Both the position numbers and the translations under genes were made by a program. The notes under the pieces were generated by a model. The model worked only from the letters and a program-made list of their open reading frames with translations. It was not told the origin of the DNA and searched no databases. This document shows, piece after piece, positions 43,692 through 51,666 of a DNA stretch of 64,000 nucleotides. The stretch spans positions 532,501 through 596,500 of the forward strand of contig NZ_CP102265.1 in the NCBI RefSeq assembly GCF_025147765.1, in the 5' to 3' direction. Origin of the DNA: Blautia obeum ATCC 29174. GTDB taxonomy: Bacteria > Bacillota > Clostridia > Lachnospirales > Lachnospiraceae. Each line of letters begins with the position of its first letter. Position 1 is the first letter of the stretch.

Positions 43692-43884
43692 GGTGGCATG
43701 GCCATAGACAAAATAATGCAATTCTTCTCCAATTTGTGGAAGATTCCAGACTGTAGACAAACTTGGTGTTTGGTGTTATGATTCCAATACCATTTTAATA
43801 TAAGAAAAGCCCACAGCATCGCTATGAGCTTTGTCTACAGTTTTATGTAGGGACATTGTCTTAGCATAAGTTGTTTGAAGAAAT

Positions 43885-45258
43885 TTACATTCTGTCTTGT
43901 GCAAGAATATTTTGTATTTTTTCTTTATTATAAAAAGGAAGAACATTTTTTAAAGTTCCATCAAACATTGCAGCATATACTTTTTTGTCTGCGCGTAGTT
44001 GATATTTTTCTAAAGGATTAAGGATGGATTCACCATCTGAATTTTTTAAAATAAAGCAGATTTCATCATTTCGAAGAATCTCAGCTGCTAATAAACGTGA
44101 TTCATGACTTGTGATGATTAACTGGGTATTTCTTTCTGAGGCCATTTGAAGGAATAGTTCAATAATGCGAGTTGTCATTGCTGGATGAAGACAACGATCA
44201 ATTTCGTCTATGACAAAAATATGGTCATCAGAAACTTTTAGTAAAATTTCTATTAAATCCAATAAGCGTGCGGTACCATCAGATTCCTCTTTTAAATTAA
44301 AATAGATAGATTTTTTTTCGTGACTGAATTCTATTGTTTTAATAATAAGGTCATTTTCTTCATTAAGTTCAAATGTGTAAAATTCTTTATAGGAACGAAG
44401 CATAATGGGAGAAGGGGCTGTTTTGCTTTTGGCCTTTCTTTTTTCTAAATCAGAAATAATTTTATTAAACAACTTATCTGGTATTTTGGTTTTTATGATT
44501 TCTACAGGGACTTCAACAATTTTTAAGTCTGATATGCCTGTTCCCAATGCATTTAAAAGATTGGCAATTTCAGTAAGATTTGAATTTGAAAAATAAGGAT
44601 ACCCTGTGAGAATACTGTTAGGATTGCTTACTGTTAAATGCTTTCCAAACCAATAGTATACTTTTTTGAGAATTTTTAATTCCGGTGTATCTTCATACAT
44701 TTTGGCTTTTCCATGATTGATAATGGAAAGAAAAAGTAATTCAGAATCTGCTATACTGTCTTCGCCATACATTTCTAACTTTTCAATTCCGTTAGAATCT
44801 TGAAAATAATCTCCAACAACGAAGGAAGCATCCAAAAGATTACGTGTAAAAAGTAGCTTATGAAGATTATTTGTTGTAAGCTCGTAGAGATATTCGCTCT
44901 GAATAGATCCGGTTTTTAATAAAATGGAAAAACCATAAACCATACGTTTTCCATCAAGAAGTAATTCAATCTCAAAAGAAGAAGGTTTGGATTGATTAGA
45001 AGGATTTTGTCTAAAATATTTATTAGTAAATCCGTTTGGCAGTCCGTTTAAGACCATGGTTTGAATGAAGTCGAAAGCTTCTGTAAGATTAGATTTTCCG
45101 GAAGCATTAGCACCGAAAATAGCTTCACATTTAGTTAATTTTAGTTGTTTGTCTTTGTAAATTCGATCAGAATATTTTCGAGTCTTTCCGGCTTCCATGG
45201 AAAAAGTCTGTTTCTGATTAAAAGATAAATAGTTTTCTATAGAAAATTTAATTAGCAT
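43885..45258 (-). CDS. AAA_15-family ATPase (RloA/AbiL-like), putative defence ATPase
   Basis: A 457-residue SMC/ABC-related ATPase. FSIENYLSFNQKQTFSMEAG is the typical first strand pair; Walker A IFGANASGKSNL (about 47-58), signature region ESDGTARLLDLI, Walker B HIFVIDEIDRCLHP and a His switch ITSHESRLL follow. RloA-type proteins usually pair with an RloB effector; none lies downstream here. It is divergent from the MBL operon across paired inverted repeats. Family members act in anti-phage defence; the target of this one is unknown. Confidence 0.85.
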   Translation of the reverse strand: MLIKFSIENYLSFNQKQTFSMEAGKTRKYSDRIYKDKQLKLTKCEAIFGANASGKSNLTEAFDFIQTMVLNGLPNGFTNKYFRQNPSNQSKPSSFEIELLLDGKRMVYGFSILLKTGSIQSEYLYELTTNNLHKLLFTRNLLDASFVVGDYFQDSNGIEKLEMYGEDSIADSELLFLSIINHGKAKMYEDTPELKILKKVYYWFGKHLTVSNPNSILTGYPYFSNSNLTEIANLLNALGTGISDLKIVEVPVEIIKTKIPDKLFNKIISDLEKRKAKSKTAPSPIMLRSYKEFYTFELNEENDLIIKTIEFSHEKKSIYFNLKEESDGTARLLDLIEILLKVSDDHIFVIDEIDRCLHPAMTTRIIELFLQMASERNTQLIITSHESRLLAAEILRNDEICFILKNSDGESILNPLEKYQLRADKKVYAAMFDGTLKNVLPFYNKEKIQNILAQDRM

Positions 45259-45301
45259 AATAGTTCACCTCATCTTACATATAATACTTAAAAAAAACGA
45301 A

Positions 45302-45440
45302 TTTGTCAATTTAATGACAAAGATTAAAATGATAATTTAATAATAATTGCTATATAAATGAATACTAAAAACGAAAAAATCGTTTTAAATACAAAAAAGA
45401 TGTTGACATTTGAGAAAATTAATGATATTTTGTCATTAAA
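45302..45440. promoter_or_regulatory. Paired operator repeats and promoter between the AAA and MBL genes
   Basis: TTTGTCA-ATTTAA-TGACAAA (45302-45321) and TTTGTCATTAAA (45429-45440); the latter is the exact reverse complement of TTTAATGACAAA at 45310-45321. A promoter TTGACA (45403-45408), 17 bp, TATTTT (45426-45431) drives the MBL operon, and its -10 overlaps the second operator. One DNA-binding protein may repress both divergent units. Confidence 0.7.
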
Positions 45441-45444
45441 GCTG

Positions 45445-45471
45445 TTAGCACATGACACTGGTGAGTGCTAA
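45445..45471 (+). promoter_or_regulatory. CIRCE-like element (HrcA operator) in the MBL operon leader
   Basis: TTAGCACAT-N9-GAGTGCTAA. The CIRCE consensus is TTAGCACTC-N9-GAGTGCTAA: the right arm is perfect, the left arm matches 7 of 9, and the 9-9-9 layout is exact. It begins about 14 bases after the -10 box, the usual place for CIRCE near the transcription start of groESL and dnaK operons. It would put the operon under heat-shock control by host HrcA. Confidence 0.72.
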
Positions 45472-45537
45472 TGAATGCGGATGGCCATCCACGAAACTTG
45501 TTGAAACGGATTGTAAGATGTAAAAGGAGTTAAACGC

Positions 45538-46467
45538 ATGAAACTTAAAGCATTAAGTAAGTACGATGGAGATGTAGACACAAGATACGGAGATTGTATT
45601 ATGTTATATGATGATACATCGTTGATTGTATATGACTGTGGTCATAGCCGGCATGCGGAAGAGGTTGAAGATTTTTTGCAAAAAAAATTTTTAATTAAGC
45701 AGGTTTCTATTGTGATATCTCACAATGACAGTGATCACACAAATGGAATTTTGGATTTAATGGAGTATTTATATGAACATGGATATACTGTAACGGTATA
45801 TTCTGCCTTATATCTGAAAAACACAAAGGAAATTTTGGATATTCTTGATGATAAAAGACGTACGTCAGAGAAAACAAAAGAACATATATTGGAAATGTTT
45901 AACAAAATACGTGAAATTGTTGAACAGGCACAGGAATATGGTTTTTCTGTAGAAAATGCAGAAGTAAACACAAAAATATTTTCTGGAACAATTGTTGGAC
46001 CGACAGTAGAAGAGTTTACAAAAGTGGTTGCAGCAGCTGTTGAATCTGGAGAAGCCAGTACAAAAATTGATGGTGAAACCGTAATGAATGCTGCAAGTAT
46101 TCAATTGAAAATAAAGTTGGAAACAGCAGATTTGATTTTATTGTGTGGAGATGCAACGCCAGAATATTTACATAATCTGGACATATATAATATTATTCAG
46201 CTTCCACATCATGGAAAACTTGAAAGTGCAAAAAAAATATTTGAGGCTTTGGAAGATTCACACAGTAAGGAGTATCTGATATCTGATAATACGGGATCAG
46301 GTGAAACTAGTGGTGGGTCAGATGATACTGTCGAGTATATGAAAGATGAGAGATATTCTCCTGCTTTAAGCACTAAAAATAAAATTGTAGACATTCCAAG
46401 CAGTGTTGCAACAGCGATAAGAGAAACCAGGAGGGTTAAGCTGGGTGAAATGGATAATAAGTGCTAG
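45538..46467 (+). CDS. Metallo-beta-lactamase-fold protein (ComEC/Rec2 C-terminal type)
   Basis: A 309-residue soluble hydrolase-like protein. SHNDSDHTNG (His62, Asp64-x-Asp66-His67) is the H-x-x-x-D-H metal site, LLCGDA and QLPHHGK supply further ligands, and Asp33 in VYDCGH completes the usual pattern. The central part (about 85-170) is an inserted helical region. The last 60 residues (ISDNTGSGETSGGSDD) are polar. It heads a three-gene operon with AGGAG before the ATG. Nuclease or phosphodiesterase activity is likely from the fold; the substrate is unknown. Confidence 0.82.
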   Translation: MKLKALSKYDGDVDTRYGDCIMLYDDTSLIVYDCGHSRHAEEVEDFLQKKFLIKQVSIVISHNDSDHTNGILDLMEYLYEHGYTVTVYSALYLKNTKEILDILDDKRRTSEKTKEHILEMFNKIREIVEQAQEYGFSVENAEVNTKIFSGTIVGPTVEEFTKVVAAAVESGEASTKIDGETVMNAASIQLKIKLETADLILLCGDATPEYLHNLDIYNIIQLPHHGKLESAKKIFEALEDSHSKEYLISDNTGSGETSGGSDDTVEYMKDERYSPALSTKNKIVDIPSSVATAIRETRRVKLGEMDNKC

Positions 46468-46987
46468 GTCAGAAATAGTTCGGAATCTTTCGGAATTGTA
46501 TGCCAGAAGTGAATTTATTCAATTGGTCTCTAATTCTAGAGTAACGAATTGGGATATACTTCGTGACTTCGGAGGAATAGATAAGTTTTATGTATGTTTT
46601 ACAGATGATGGAGTAAATGGGGTATTTGTTACTGGACACATTGAAGAGGTTATGGAACTGTGTAGATCAGAGCAAGTAGCTGACTGTGAACTTGTGATTG
46701 CAAATACTTGTATCTGGAATCAATTGAATGACAAAAGCATATTATATGAATTATTGAAAAAACATTCAGAAATGAAATTATGGTTTGCAAAACAGGAATT
46801 ATCTTGTGAAACAAATTATTGGTTACGAAAAACAAATACATTGTCGGATGTGGGAACCTTTGGGTTTCCCACATCGAAATCTGAAAGAATATTATTTGAA
46901 AATCGAAGAAAAGGTTTTATGGTTGCTATTGAAAAAGCATTTGATAAGGTATCGCCTATACTATTACCGGCAGATTATAATACATGA
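46445..46987 (+). CDS. Unrecognised 180-residue protein of the MBL operon
   Basis: GTG start at 46445 after AGGAGGG, overlapping the MBL stop by 23 bases, so translation is coupled. It is soluble, with alternating strands and helices; VCFTDDGVNGVFVTGHIEE and the C-terminal DVGTFGFPTSKSERILFENR are the most motif-like parts. The second half somewhat recalls PLD-like proteins, but no HxK pair is seen. No family is recognised; it probably works with the MBL protein and the 4TM protein. Confidence 0.7.
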   Translation: MKWIISARSEIVRNLSELYARSEFIQLVSNSRVTNWDILRDFGGIDKFYVCFTDDGVNGVFVTGHIEEVMELCRSEQVADCELVIANTCIWNQLNDKSILYELLKKHSEMKLWFAKQELSCETNYWLRKTNTLSDVGTFGFPTSKSERILFENRRKGFMVAIEKAFDKVSPILLPADYNT

Positions 46988-47007
46988 TGAGAGAAGGAAA
47001 ATGAGTA

Positions 47008-47754
47008 GTGGATAAAATCTTAGCTATGTTAAAAAACTTCTGTGATGATTTTGTTTTATTTGGAAGGATTTTGCCTGTTATAATGGCAATGTTACCAGTA
47101 ATTATTTATGGTATTTTTGAAGGATATATCACAAATAAAAAGGTGGCTATTCCTTTATATGGAGGGATTTTTGCTCTGATATTGATAGGTATGGAGAAGG
47201 TCGTACGAATATGGGGAAAGAATGTAGAAATTAAAATGTATGAAAAGTTAGGTGCTAAACCAACAACAATTGTTTTAAGATATTCGGATTCAACGATTGA
47301 CATGCTTACAAAGACAAGATATCATAAATATATTAATGAAAAAATAAAAGATATGGATTTACCAATTATGGTCGATGATGAGAATGAGAAAAGTGATATC
47401 TTTTATGAATCTGCAATGAATTATCTTAGGAAATATGCAAATGCACATAGAGATTCTGAACAGCGAGTATATCAAGACTTAAAAGAGTATAATTTTTGGA
47501 GAAATTTATATGGCTGCAAATGGATTGCAATAATTATGTATGCTATTATTGCAGTGAGAGAATTGTGCTTAATTGACAATTTTAATGTTAGAGATATGTT
47601 TTTAAATATGTATCCAACCTATGTAATGTTTGTATTTATGATGATTTGTATAATGCTCATGTGCATTGTGGTGAATAAGAATATTGTAAAACAAAGAGCT
47701 TTCGAATATGCTAAGAGCTTAGCAGAGGTATGCGAAAGATTTGTAGAGGTATGA
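47008..47754 (+). CDS. Four-helix membrane protein of the MBL operon, candidate effector
   Basis: A 248-residue protein with GTG start after AGAAGGA. Two N-terminal helices (about 20-40, 46-64), a cytoplasmic domain of about 100 residues, then two helices (about 170-190, 202-225) and a short tail. The layout of paired hairpins around a cytoplasmic domain resembles the pore-forming or membrane-disrupting effectors found in many defence operons. It shows no similarity to a transporter family that I can see. Confidence 0.7.
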   Translation: MDKILAMLKNFCDDFVLFGRILPVIMAMLPVIIYGIFEGYITNKKVAIPLYGGIFALILIGMEKVVRIWGKNVEIKMYEKLGAKPTTIVLRYSDSTIDMLTKTRYHKYINEKIKDMDLPIMVDDENEKSDIFYESAMNYLRKYANAHRDSEQRVYQDLKEYNFWRNLYGCKWIAIIMYAIIAVRELCLIDNFNVRDMFLNMYPTYVMFVFMMICIMLMCIVVNKNIVKQRAFEYAKSLAEVCERFVEV

Positions 47755-47801
47755 GTGATTTATATTTAGCTGAAGAATTGAAAGAAGAATATGATAGTAA
47801 A

Positions 47802-47902
47802 AACCTGTGACTTACCTGTGACAAGGGAAAAAACGGTAGCGGAAACCTCCTTTCTATGCGGGTTTAGGGGCAAGGGTGAAAGTTCGAATCCTCTAACGCA
47901 CG
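47802..47902. repeat. Right end of element B (arm repeats, conserved motif, core)
   Basis: ACCTGTGAC repeats (47802-47826), CCTCCTTTCTATGCGG (47847-47862) and the core TTCGAATCCTCTAACGCACG (47883-47902). A terminator follows (AAAATAAGACTCAAC/GTTGGGTCTTATTTTT, about 47909-47947). Confidence 0.85.
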
Positions 47903-47949
47903 TCATATAAAAAATAAGACTCAACGGAAATGTTGGGTCTTATTTTTTG

Positions 47950-48040
47950 TTCGAATCCGATCGGACTCGAACGGGTTCGATCTACATTTCATTTCGGTCG
48001 CTGCTGCGTGCCACCGGCACGCAGCAGCCTCTAACGCACG
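47950..48040. repeat. Post-att tail repeat, copy 2
   Basis: Near copy of 40195-40289: TTCGAATCC-GATC-GGACTCGAA, the shared CGGGTTCGATCTACATTTC, then GCTGCGTGCC-ACC-GGCACGCAGC and a 13-base partial att at 48028-48040. Chromosomal sequence resumes after it. Confidence 0.85.
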
Positions 48041-48206
48041 GTTCAGTGAAAAAAGGACTATCAAATATTCTTTTTAAAAAGATCCCCTCCGGTATAGTTA
48101 AAATGATTTTACCAAAAAAAACAGAAAAATACGATAGAAAAAACTGTTATTATGAAAAGCAATTGCGGATAAAGCGAAGATATTTGTTAGCTTTATAAAA
48201 TATGCA

Positions 48207-48215
48207 TGTTATAAT
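48207..48215 (+). promoter_or_regulatory. Extended -10 promoter of the nitroreductase gene
   Basis: TGTTATAAT (48207-48215) matches TGnTATAAT; a weak TTGTTA at 48184-48189 lies 20 bp upstream. Confidence 0.6.
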
Positions 48216-48252
48216 AGGATCATCTTAAGTAGTAAGTAAAGGAGCATGCAAT

Positions 48253-48753
48253 ATGAACAGTATTTTTCACAGAATCAGCGTAAGAAAATATGAAGACAGA
48301 CCAGTAGAAAAGGAAAAAATCATGGAGATTCTGAGGGCGGGAATGCAGGCACCGAGTGCATGTAACCAGCAGCCATGGGAATTTTATGTGGTGACAGATA
48401 AAGAAAAAATCCAGAAATTATCCAAAGTGACACCATACACCGGTTGTGCAACAGGGGCACCTGTAGTAATCGTTCCTGTATATCGTACAGAAGGGCTTGT
48501 GGCACCGTCTTTTGCACAGATTGACATGGCGATTGCACAGGAAAATATCTGGCTGGAAACAGATGCGCAGGGGCTTGGCGGTGTATGGTTTGGTATTGCA
48601 CCAGTGGAAGACCGTATGGAAGAAGTACACAGACTCCTGGAACTTCCGGAAAATGTGAAGGTATTTTCTATGTTTGCACTGGGTTATCCGGCAGAAACAA
48701 GACCTCAGCAGAATCGCTTTGAGCCTGAAAGAATACATTTCATAGAAAAATAA
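48253..48753 (+). CDS. Nitroreductase-family flavoprotein
   Basis: A 166-residue FMN-dependent oxidoreductase. FHRISVRKYEDRPVEKE at the start and APSACNQQPWEFYVVTD (about 33-49) supply FMN contacts, and GLGGVWFGIAPVEDR is the conserved late block. Probably a dimer. Translated from AGGAGC; followed 34 bases later by a hydrolase gene, likely one transcript. Substrate unknown. Confidence 0.92.
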   Translation: MNSIFHRISVRKYEDRPVEKEKIMEILRAGMQAPSACNQQPWEFYVVTDKEKIQKLSKVTPYTGCATGAPVVIVPVYRTEGLVAPSFAQIDMAIAQENIWLETDAQGLGGVWFGIAPVEDRMEEVHRLLELPENVKVFSMFALGYPAETRPQQNRFEPERIHFIEK

Positions 48754-48787
48754 AAAGTTATTACAGATAATAGAGGGAGAGAAATTT

Positions 48788-49309
48788 ATGCAGGATATTT
48801 TAGTTGTGGTAGATATGCAGAATGATTTCATTGATGGCACACTTGGGACAAAAGAAGCTGTCGCAATTGTTCCCAAAGTAGAGGAGAAAATCAGAAATTT
48901 TAAAGGAACCGTTCTTTTTACACGAGATACTCATGAAACATGGTATCTGGATACTCAGGAGGGAAAGAAACTTCCAGTACCACACTGCATCCGGAATACA
49001 GAAGGATGGCAGATCAGAAGTGAACTGGATAAGCTCAGAAAAACGGAACCGATTGATAAAGATACTTTTGGTTCTACAGATCTGGCAGATGAACTGGTGG
49101 CAATGAATATCGATGATGATATAGGAAGTATTACATTTGTTGGTCTTTGCACAGATATCTGTGTGATTTCCAATGCACTTCTGGTAAAAGCATCTCTTCC
49201 AGAAATTCCGATCATAGTAGATTCTGCATGCTGTGCAGGAGTGACACCAGAAAGTCATGAAAATGCATTGAATGCTATGAAAATGTGCCAGATAGATATT
49301 GTTGGATAA
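48788..49309 (+). CDS. Isochorismatase-like cysteine hydrolase (nicotinamidase-like)
   Basis: A 173-residue alpha/beta hydrolase. Catalytic triad candidates: Asp10 in VVDMQNDF, Lys near 83 in IDKDTFGST, and the nucleophilic Cys in DSACCAGVTPE (about 147). GLCTDICVISNALLVKA is the family block preceding it. Possible nicotinamidase (NAD salvage) or related amidase; the exact substrate is not provable here. Confidence 0.9.
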   Translation: MQDILVVVDMQNDFIDGTLGTKEAVAIVPKVEEKIRNFKGTVLFTRDTHETWYLDTQEGKKLPVPHCIRNTEGWQIRSELDKLRKTEPIDKDTFGSTDLADELVAMNIDDDIGSITFVGLCTDICVISNALLVKASLPEIPIIVDSACCAGVTPESHENALNAMKMCQIDIVG

Positions 49310-49389
49310 AATGAAGGGCTGGCGCACAAGCAGTCTGCCGAGAGAATGGAAGGATAAAATTTTGAAATGTAACAGGGAAGGAAGATAGT

Positions 49390-49901
49390 ATGAAAGAGTT
49401 TGTATGGGCAGTATTAATTGCTATATACCCAACCGGTCTGGTGATAAAATAGAAATAGACATGATAATGTTGTGTCAAAAAGGAATTTATGTAATAGAAA
49501 ATAAAAATTATTCAGGATGGATATTTGGTGACGAAAAAAGTAAGAACTGGTGCGAAATACTGAAAGGAAAAAAATATTTTTTTTATAATCCAATAAAGCA
49601 AAATAAAAGTCATATTAAAAACCTGGAAAAACAGTTACAGGTAGGTGATGATAAGTACGTTTCGCTTATTACATTTAATGCGAATGCAAATCTAAAAAAA
49701 GTTTCTACAGAGAGTTCGGGTATATACGTGGTTGGATATAAGCAGTTAAAGAAGTTTATGAAAAAACAGACAGATAAGCCCGATATTTTAATTGATGAAG
49801 AAATAGAAAATATATATCAACAGCTTCTGCCGGGGACTAAACTCAGTGATGAGGAAAAGCAGGAACACGTAAACAGAATAAAACAACAGTATAAAAAATA
49901 A
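49390..49901 (+). pseudogene. Truncated/frameshifted NERD-domain protein
   Basis: ATG 49390 with an upstream GGAAGG site encodes a short membrane-like start (MKEFVWAVLIAIYPTGLVIK) that stops at once. The overlapping frame from 49404 gives 165 residues containing most of a NERD domain (IEIDMIMLCQKGIYVIENKN and SGWIFGDE). Normal NERD proteins have the membrane helix and the first NERD strands in the same frame, including the GxxGE region that is missing here. An internal deletion has probably joined the two. A shortened product from 49404 is possible. Confidence 0.65.
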
Positions 49902-49954
49902 CTATTTGACAAGAGGGAAACAGTGCAAATGACTCATGTTTCCTGAATATAAAG

Positions 49955-49993
49955 CCAGAGAATCAGTGAAAAAGTTGATTTTCTGGTTTTTTA
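49955..49993 (+). terminator. Terminator after the NERD gene
   Basis: CCAGAGAATCA pairs with TGATTTTCTGG around a short loop, then TTTTTTA. Confidence 0.85.
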
Positions 49994-50014
49994 TTTTATA
50001 TGTATTCAAATATA

Positions 50015-50057
50015 TTGACAAGTACATCGAAGTGAGATATAACATGACTATCGAAGT
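50015..50057 (+). promoter_or_regulatory. PadR promoter with operator repeats
   Basis: TTGACA (50015-50020), 17 bp, TATAAC (50038-50043). ATCGAAGT occurs in the spacer (50026-50033) and just downstream of the -10 (50050-50057), each followed by an ATAT; probable autoregulatory PadR sites. Confidence 0.7.
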
Positions 50058-50087
50058 ACGATATATCGCACTGAAAGGAAAACACTT

Positions 50088-50405
50088 ATGGATGCGCACA
50101 TAAAAAAGGTTTATGTTCCCATGACGGAGACAAGCTTTTATATATTGTTATGTCTCCGTACCCCGAATCATGGGTATGGGATTGTACAAAAGGTAAAAGA
50201 GCTGACGGATAATGAAGTGGTGCTCGGTCCGGGAACCATGTATGGAAGCCTTTCGAAGCTGGAGAAGGATGGTCTGATTCATTTTATTCGGGAGGAAGAC
50301 AAGAGGAAAATTTATGAGATTACAGAACTCGGCACAGAAGTTCTGGAGCTTGAACTGAAGAGAATCCGCAGGTTGTATCGGAATGCACAGGAGGTAACGA
50401 AATGA
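50088..50405 (+). CDS. PadR-family transcriptional regulator
   Basis: A 105-residue winged-helix repressor. TSFYILLCLRTPNHGYGIVQKV and GPGTMYGSLSKLEKDGLI are the family hallmarks. It overlaps the DUF2812 gene by 4 bases (ATGA), a frequent pairing in which PadR controls its membrane partner. Confidence 0.93.
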   Translation: MDAHIKKVYVPMTETSFYILLCLRTPNHGYGIVQKVKELTDNEVVLGPGTMYGSLSKLEKDGLIHFIREEDKRKIYEITELGTEVLELELKRIRRLYRNAQEVTK

Positions 50406-50938
50406 AAGAACTCAAAAAAGAATTTCGCTGGTTTAACATCATGGAGTACGAAAAAGAAGAAAATTACCTGAGTAAAAGACACCAGGAAGGCTGGAAATTC
50501 AAGAGAGTGACTTTCCCTGGTGTGTATACATTTGAGCGGTGTGAGCCTGAGAAAGTGATTTACCAGTTGGATTACAATAAAGAAGGAATCAAACACCAGA
50601 TGGAATATGTGCGGATGTTTGAGGATTGCGGCTGGGAATACCTGACAGAGTTTGATGGCTATAATTATTTCCGCAAGCCGGCAGATAAGATGCAGCAGGA
50701 AGAAGAAATATTCTGTGACGACATCTCCCGCCTGGATATGATGAATCGGATTTTTATAGGAAGAGTAATTCCGTTGATCGTAATTCTTTGCGGTCTGATC
50801 TGGCAGCTTTATATATCTGCGACAGACCATAGTGAACGGGATTGGTTGCCGGTATTTATTGTATTAGTGATTATATACATTATTACTTTCCTACAGTTTG
50901 CAGTAAAATATTTTGCATTTCGGAAAAAGGTAAAATAA
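50402..50938 (+). CDS. DUF2812 membrane protein
   Basis: A 178-residue protein. Soluble N-terminal DUF2812 domain (about 8-110; EFRWFNIMEYEKEENYL... and GWEYLTEFDGYNYFRKP), then two membrane helices (about 122-141, 150-171). Regulated with PadR; function unknown. Confidence 0.88.
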   Translation: MKELKKEFRWFNIMEYEKEENYLSKRHQEGWKFKRVTFPGVYTFERCEPEKVIYQLDYNKEGIKHQMEYVRMFEDCGWEYLTEFDGYNYFRKPADKMQQEEEIFCDDISRLDMMNRIFIGRVIPLIVILCGLIWQLYISATDHSERDWLPVFIVLVIIYIITFLQFAVKYFAFRKKVK

Positions 50939-50970
50939 TAGCATTCGTTTGACGAAGCATTAATAGAAAG

Positions 50971-51014
50971 AGTTCATTATCTGGGGAGCAATGACCTCAG
51001 GTGATGGACTTTTT
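50971..51014 (+). terminator. Terminator of the PadR operon
   Basis: AGTTCATTATCTGGGG pairs with CCTCAGGTGATGGACT with several G-T pairs, then TTTTT. Confidence 0.75.
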
Positions 51015-51108
51015 CTGATTTTATAAAGAAATTTGAATTTTTTTGTTACCATTCAGGCTTTTTTACGATATATAGTATGAGTAGAAAAACGAGGAGGACA
51101 ACCCGTAA

Positions 51109-51666
51109 ATGAAAGACAATGAAATCATATCTTTGTTTGAGCTAAGGGATGAGCATGCGATTGAAGCATTGAGCGACAAGTATCATCCTTACTGCTATAA
51201 GATTGCCTGGAATCTGCTTACAAATAAAGAAGATTCGGAAGAATGCCTGAATGATACCTGGTTTTCGGTCTGGTCGCTGATCCCGCCGAAGAAGCCTTCT
51301 GTATTATCACATTTTTGTGGCAGGATCACGAGAAATTTAAGCATTGACCGCCTGCGCAAAAAATATGCTGACAGGCGCCCGGATTTGCACATGGCAGATG
51401 TCCTGGGAGAAATGGATCATTTAAGTGTTACTTATACTATTGAGGATCAGCTGGCGGAGAAAGAACTGCTGGAGATCATCAATGATTTTCTTGGAAAAAT
51501 GAACGCAGAGGACAGAGACATTTTCGTGAGAAGATACTGGTTTTTTGATTCGATTGCAGCGATTGCCAAAAGGCATGCGATGTCCGTCGGAAGTGTGAAA
51601 ATGAATTTATACCGTAGCAGGAAGAAACTGTTGAAGGTGTTAAAAAAGGAAGGAAAACACTTATGA
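51109..51666 (+). CDS. ECF-type RNA polymerase sigma factor (copy 1)
   Basis: A 185-residue sigma factor. Region 2 is at about 10-85 (DEHAIEALSDKYHPYCYKIA, then NLSIDRLRK) and region 4 at about 125-180 (FVRRYWFFDSIAAIAKRHAM, SVGSVKMNLYRSRKKL). Its end overlaps the DUF4179 gene by 4 bases, so the two are coupled. Confidence 0.93.
   Translation: MKDNEIISLFELRDEHAIEALSDKYHPYCYKIAWNLLTNKEDSEECLNDTWFSVWSLIPPKKPSVLSHFCGRITRNLSIDRLRKKYADRRPDLHMADVLGEMDHLSVTYTIEDQLAEKELLEIINDFLGKMNAEDRDIFVRRYWFFDSIAAIAKRHAMSVGSVKMNLYRSRKKLLKVLKKEGKHL

Larger units (their letters stand above)
40277..47902. mobile_element. Element B: integrative element with defence-type cargo, in tandem with element A
   Basis: It lies between a partial att (40277-40289) and a full core (47883-47902). 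Paired ACCTGTGAC arm repeats lie near both ends (40363-40386 and 47802-47826). It has an integrase of the same type as element A but no Rep. Contents: a toxin/antitoxin/SecB-like trio, a broken gene, an AAA ATPase and an MBL/unknown/4TM operon. Without a replicon or transfer genes it is probably mobilised by its integrase alone or by a helper. Confidence 0.85.
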
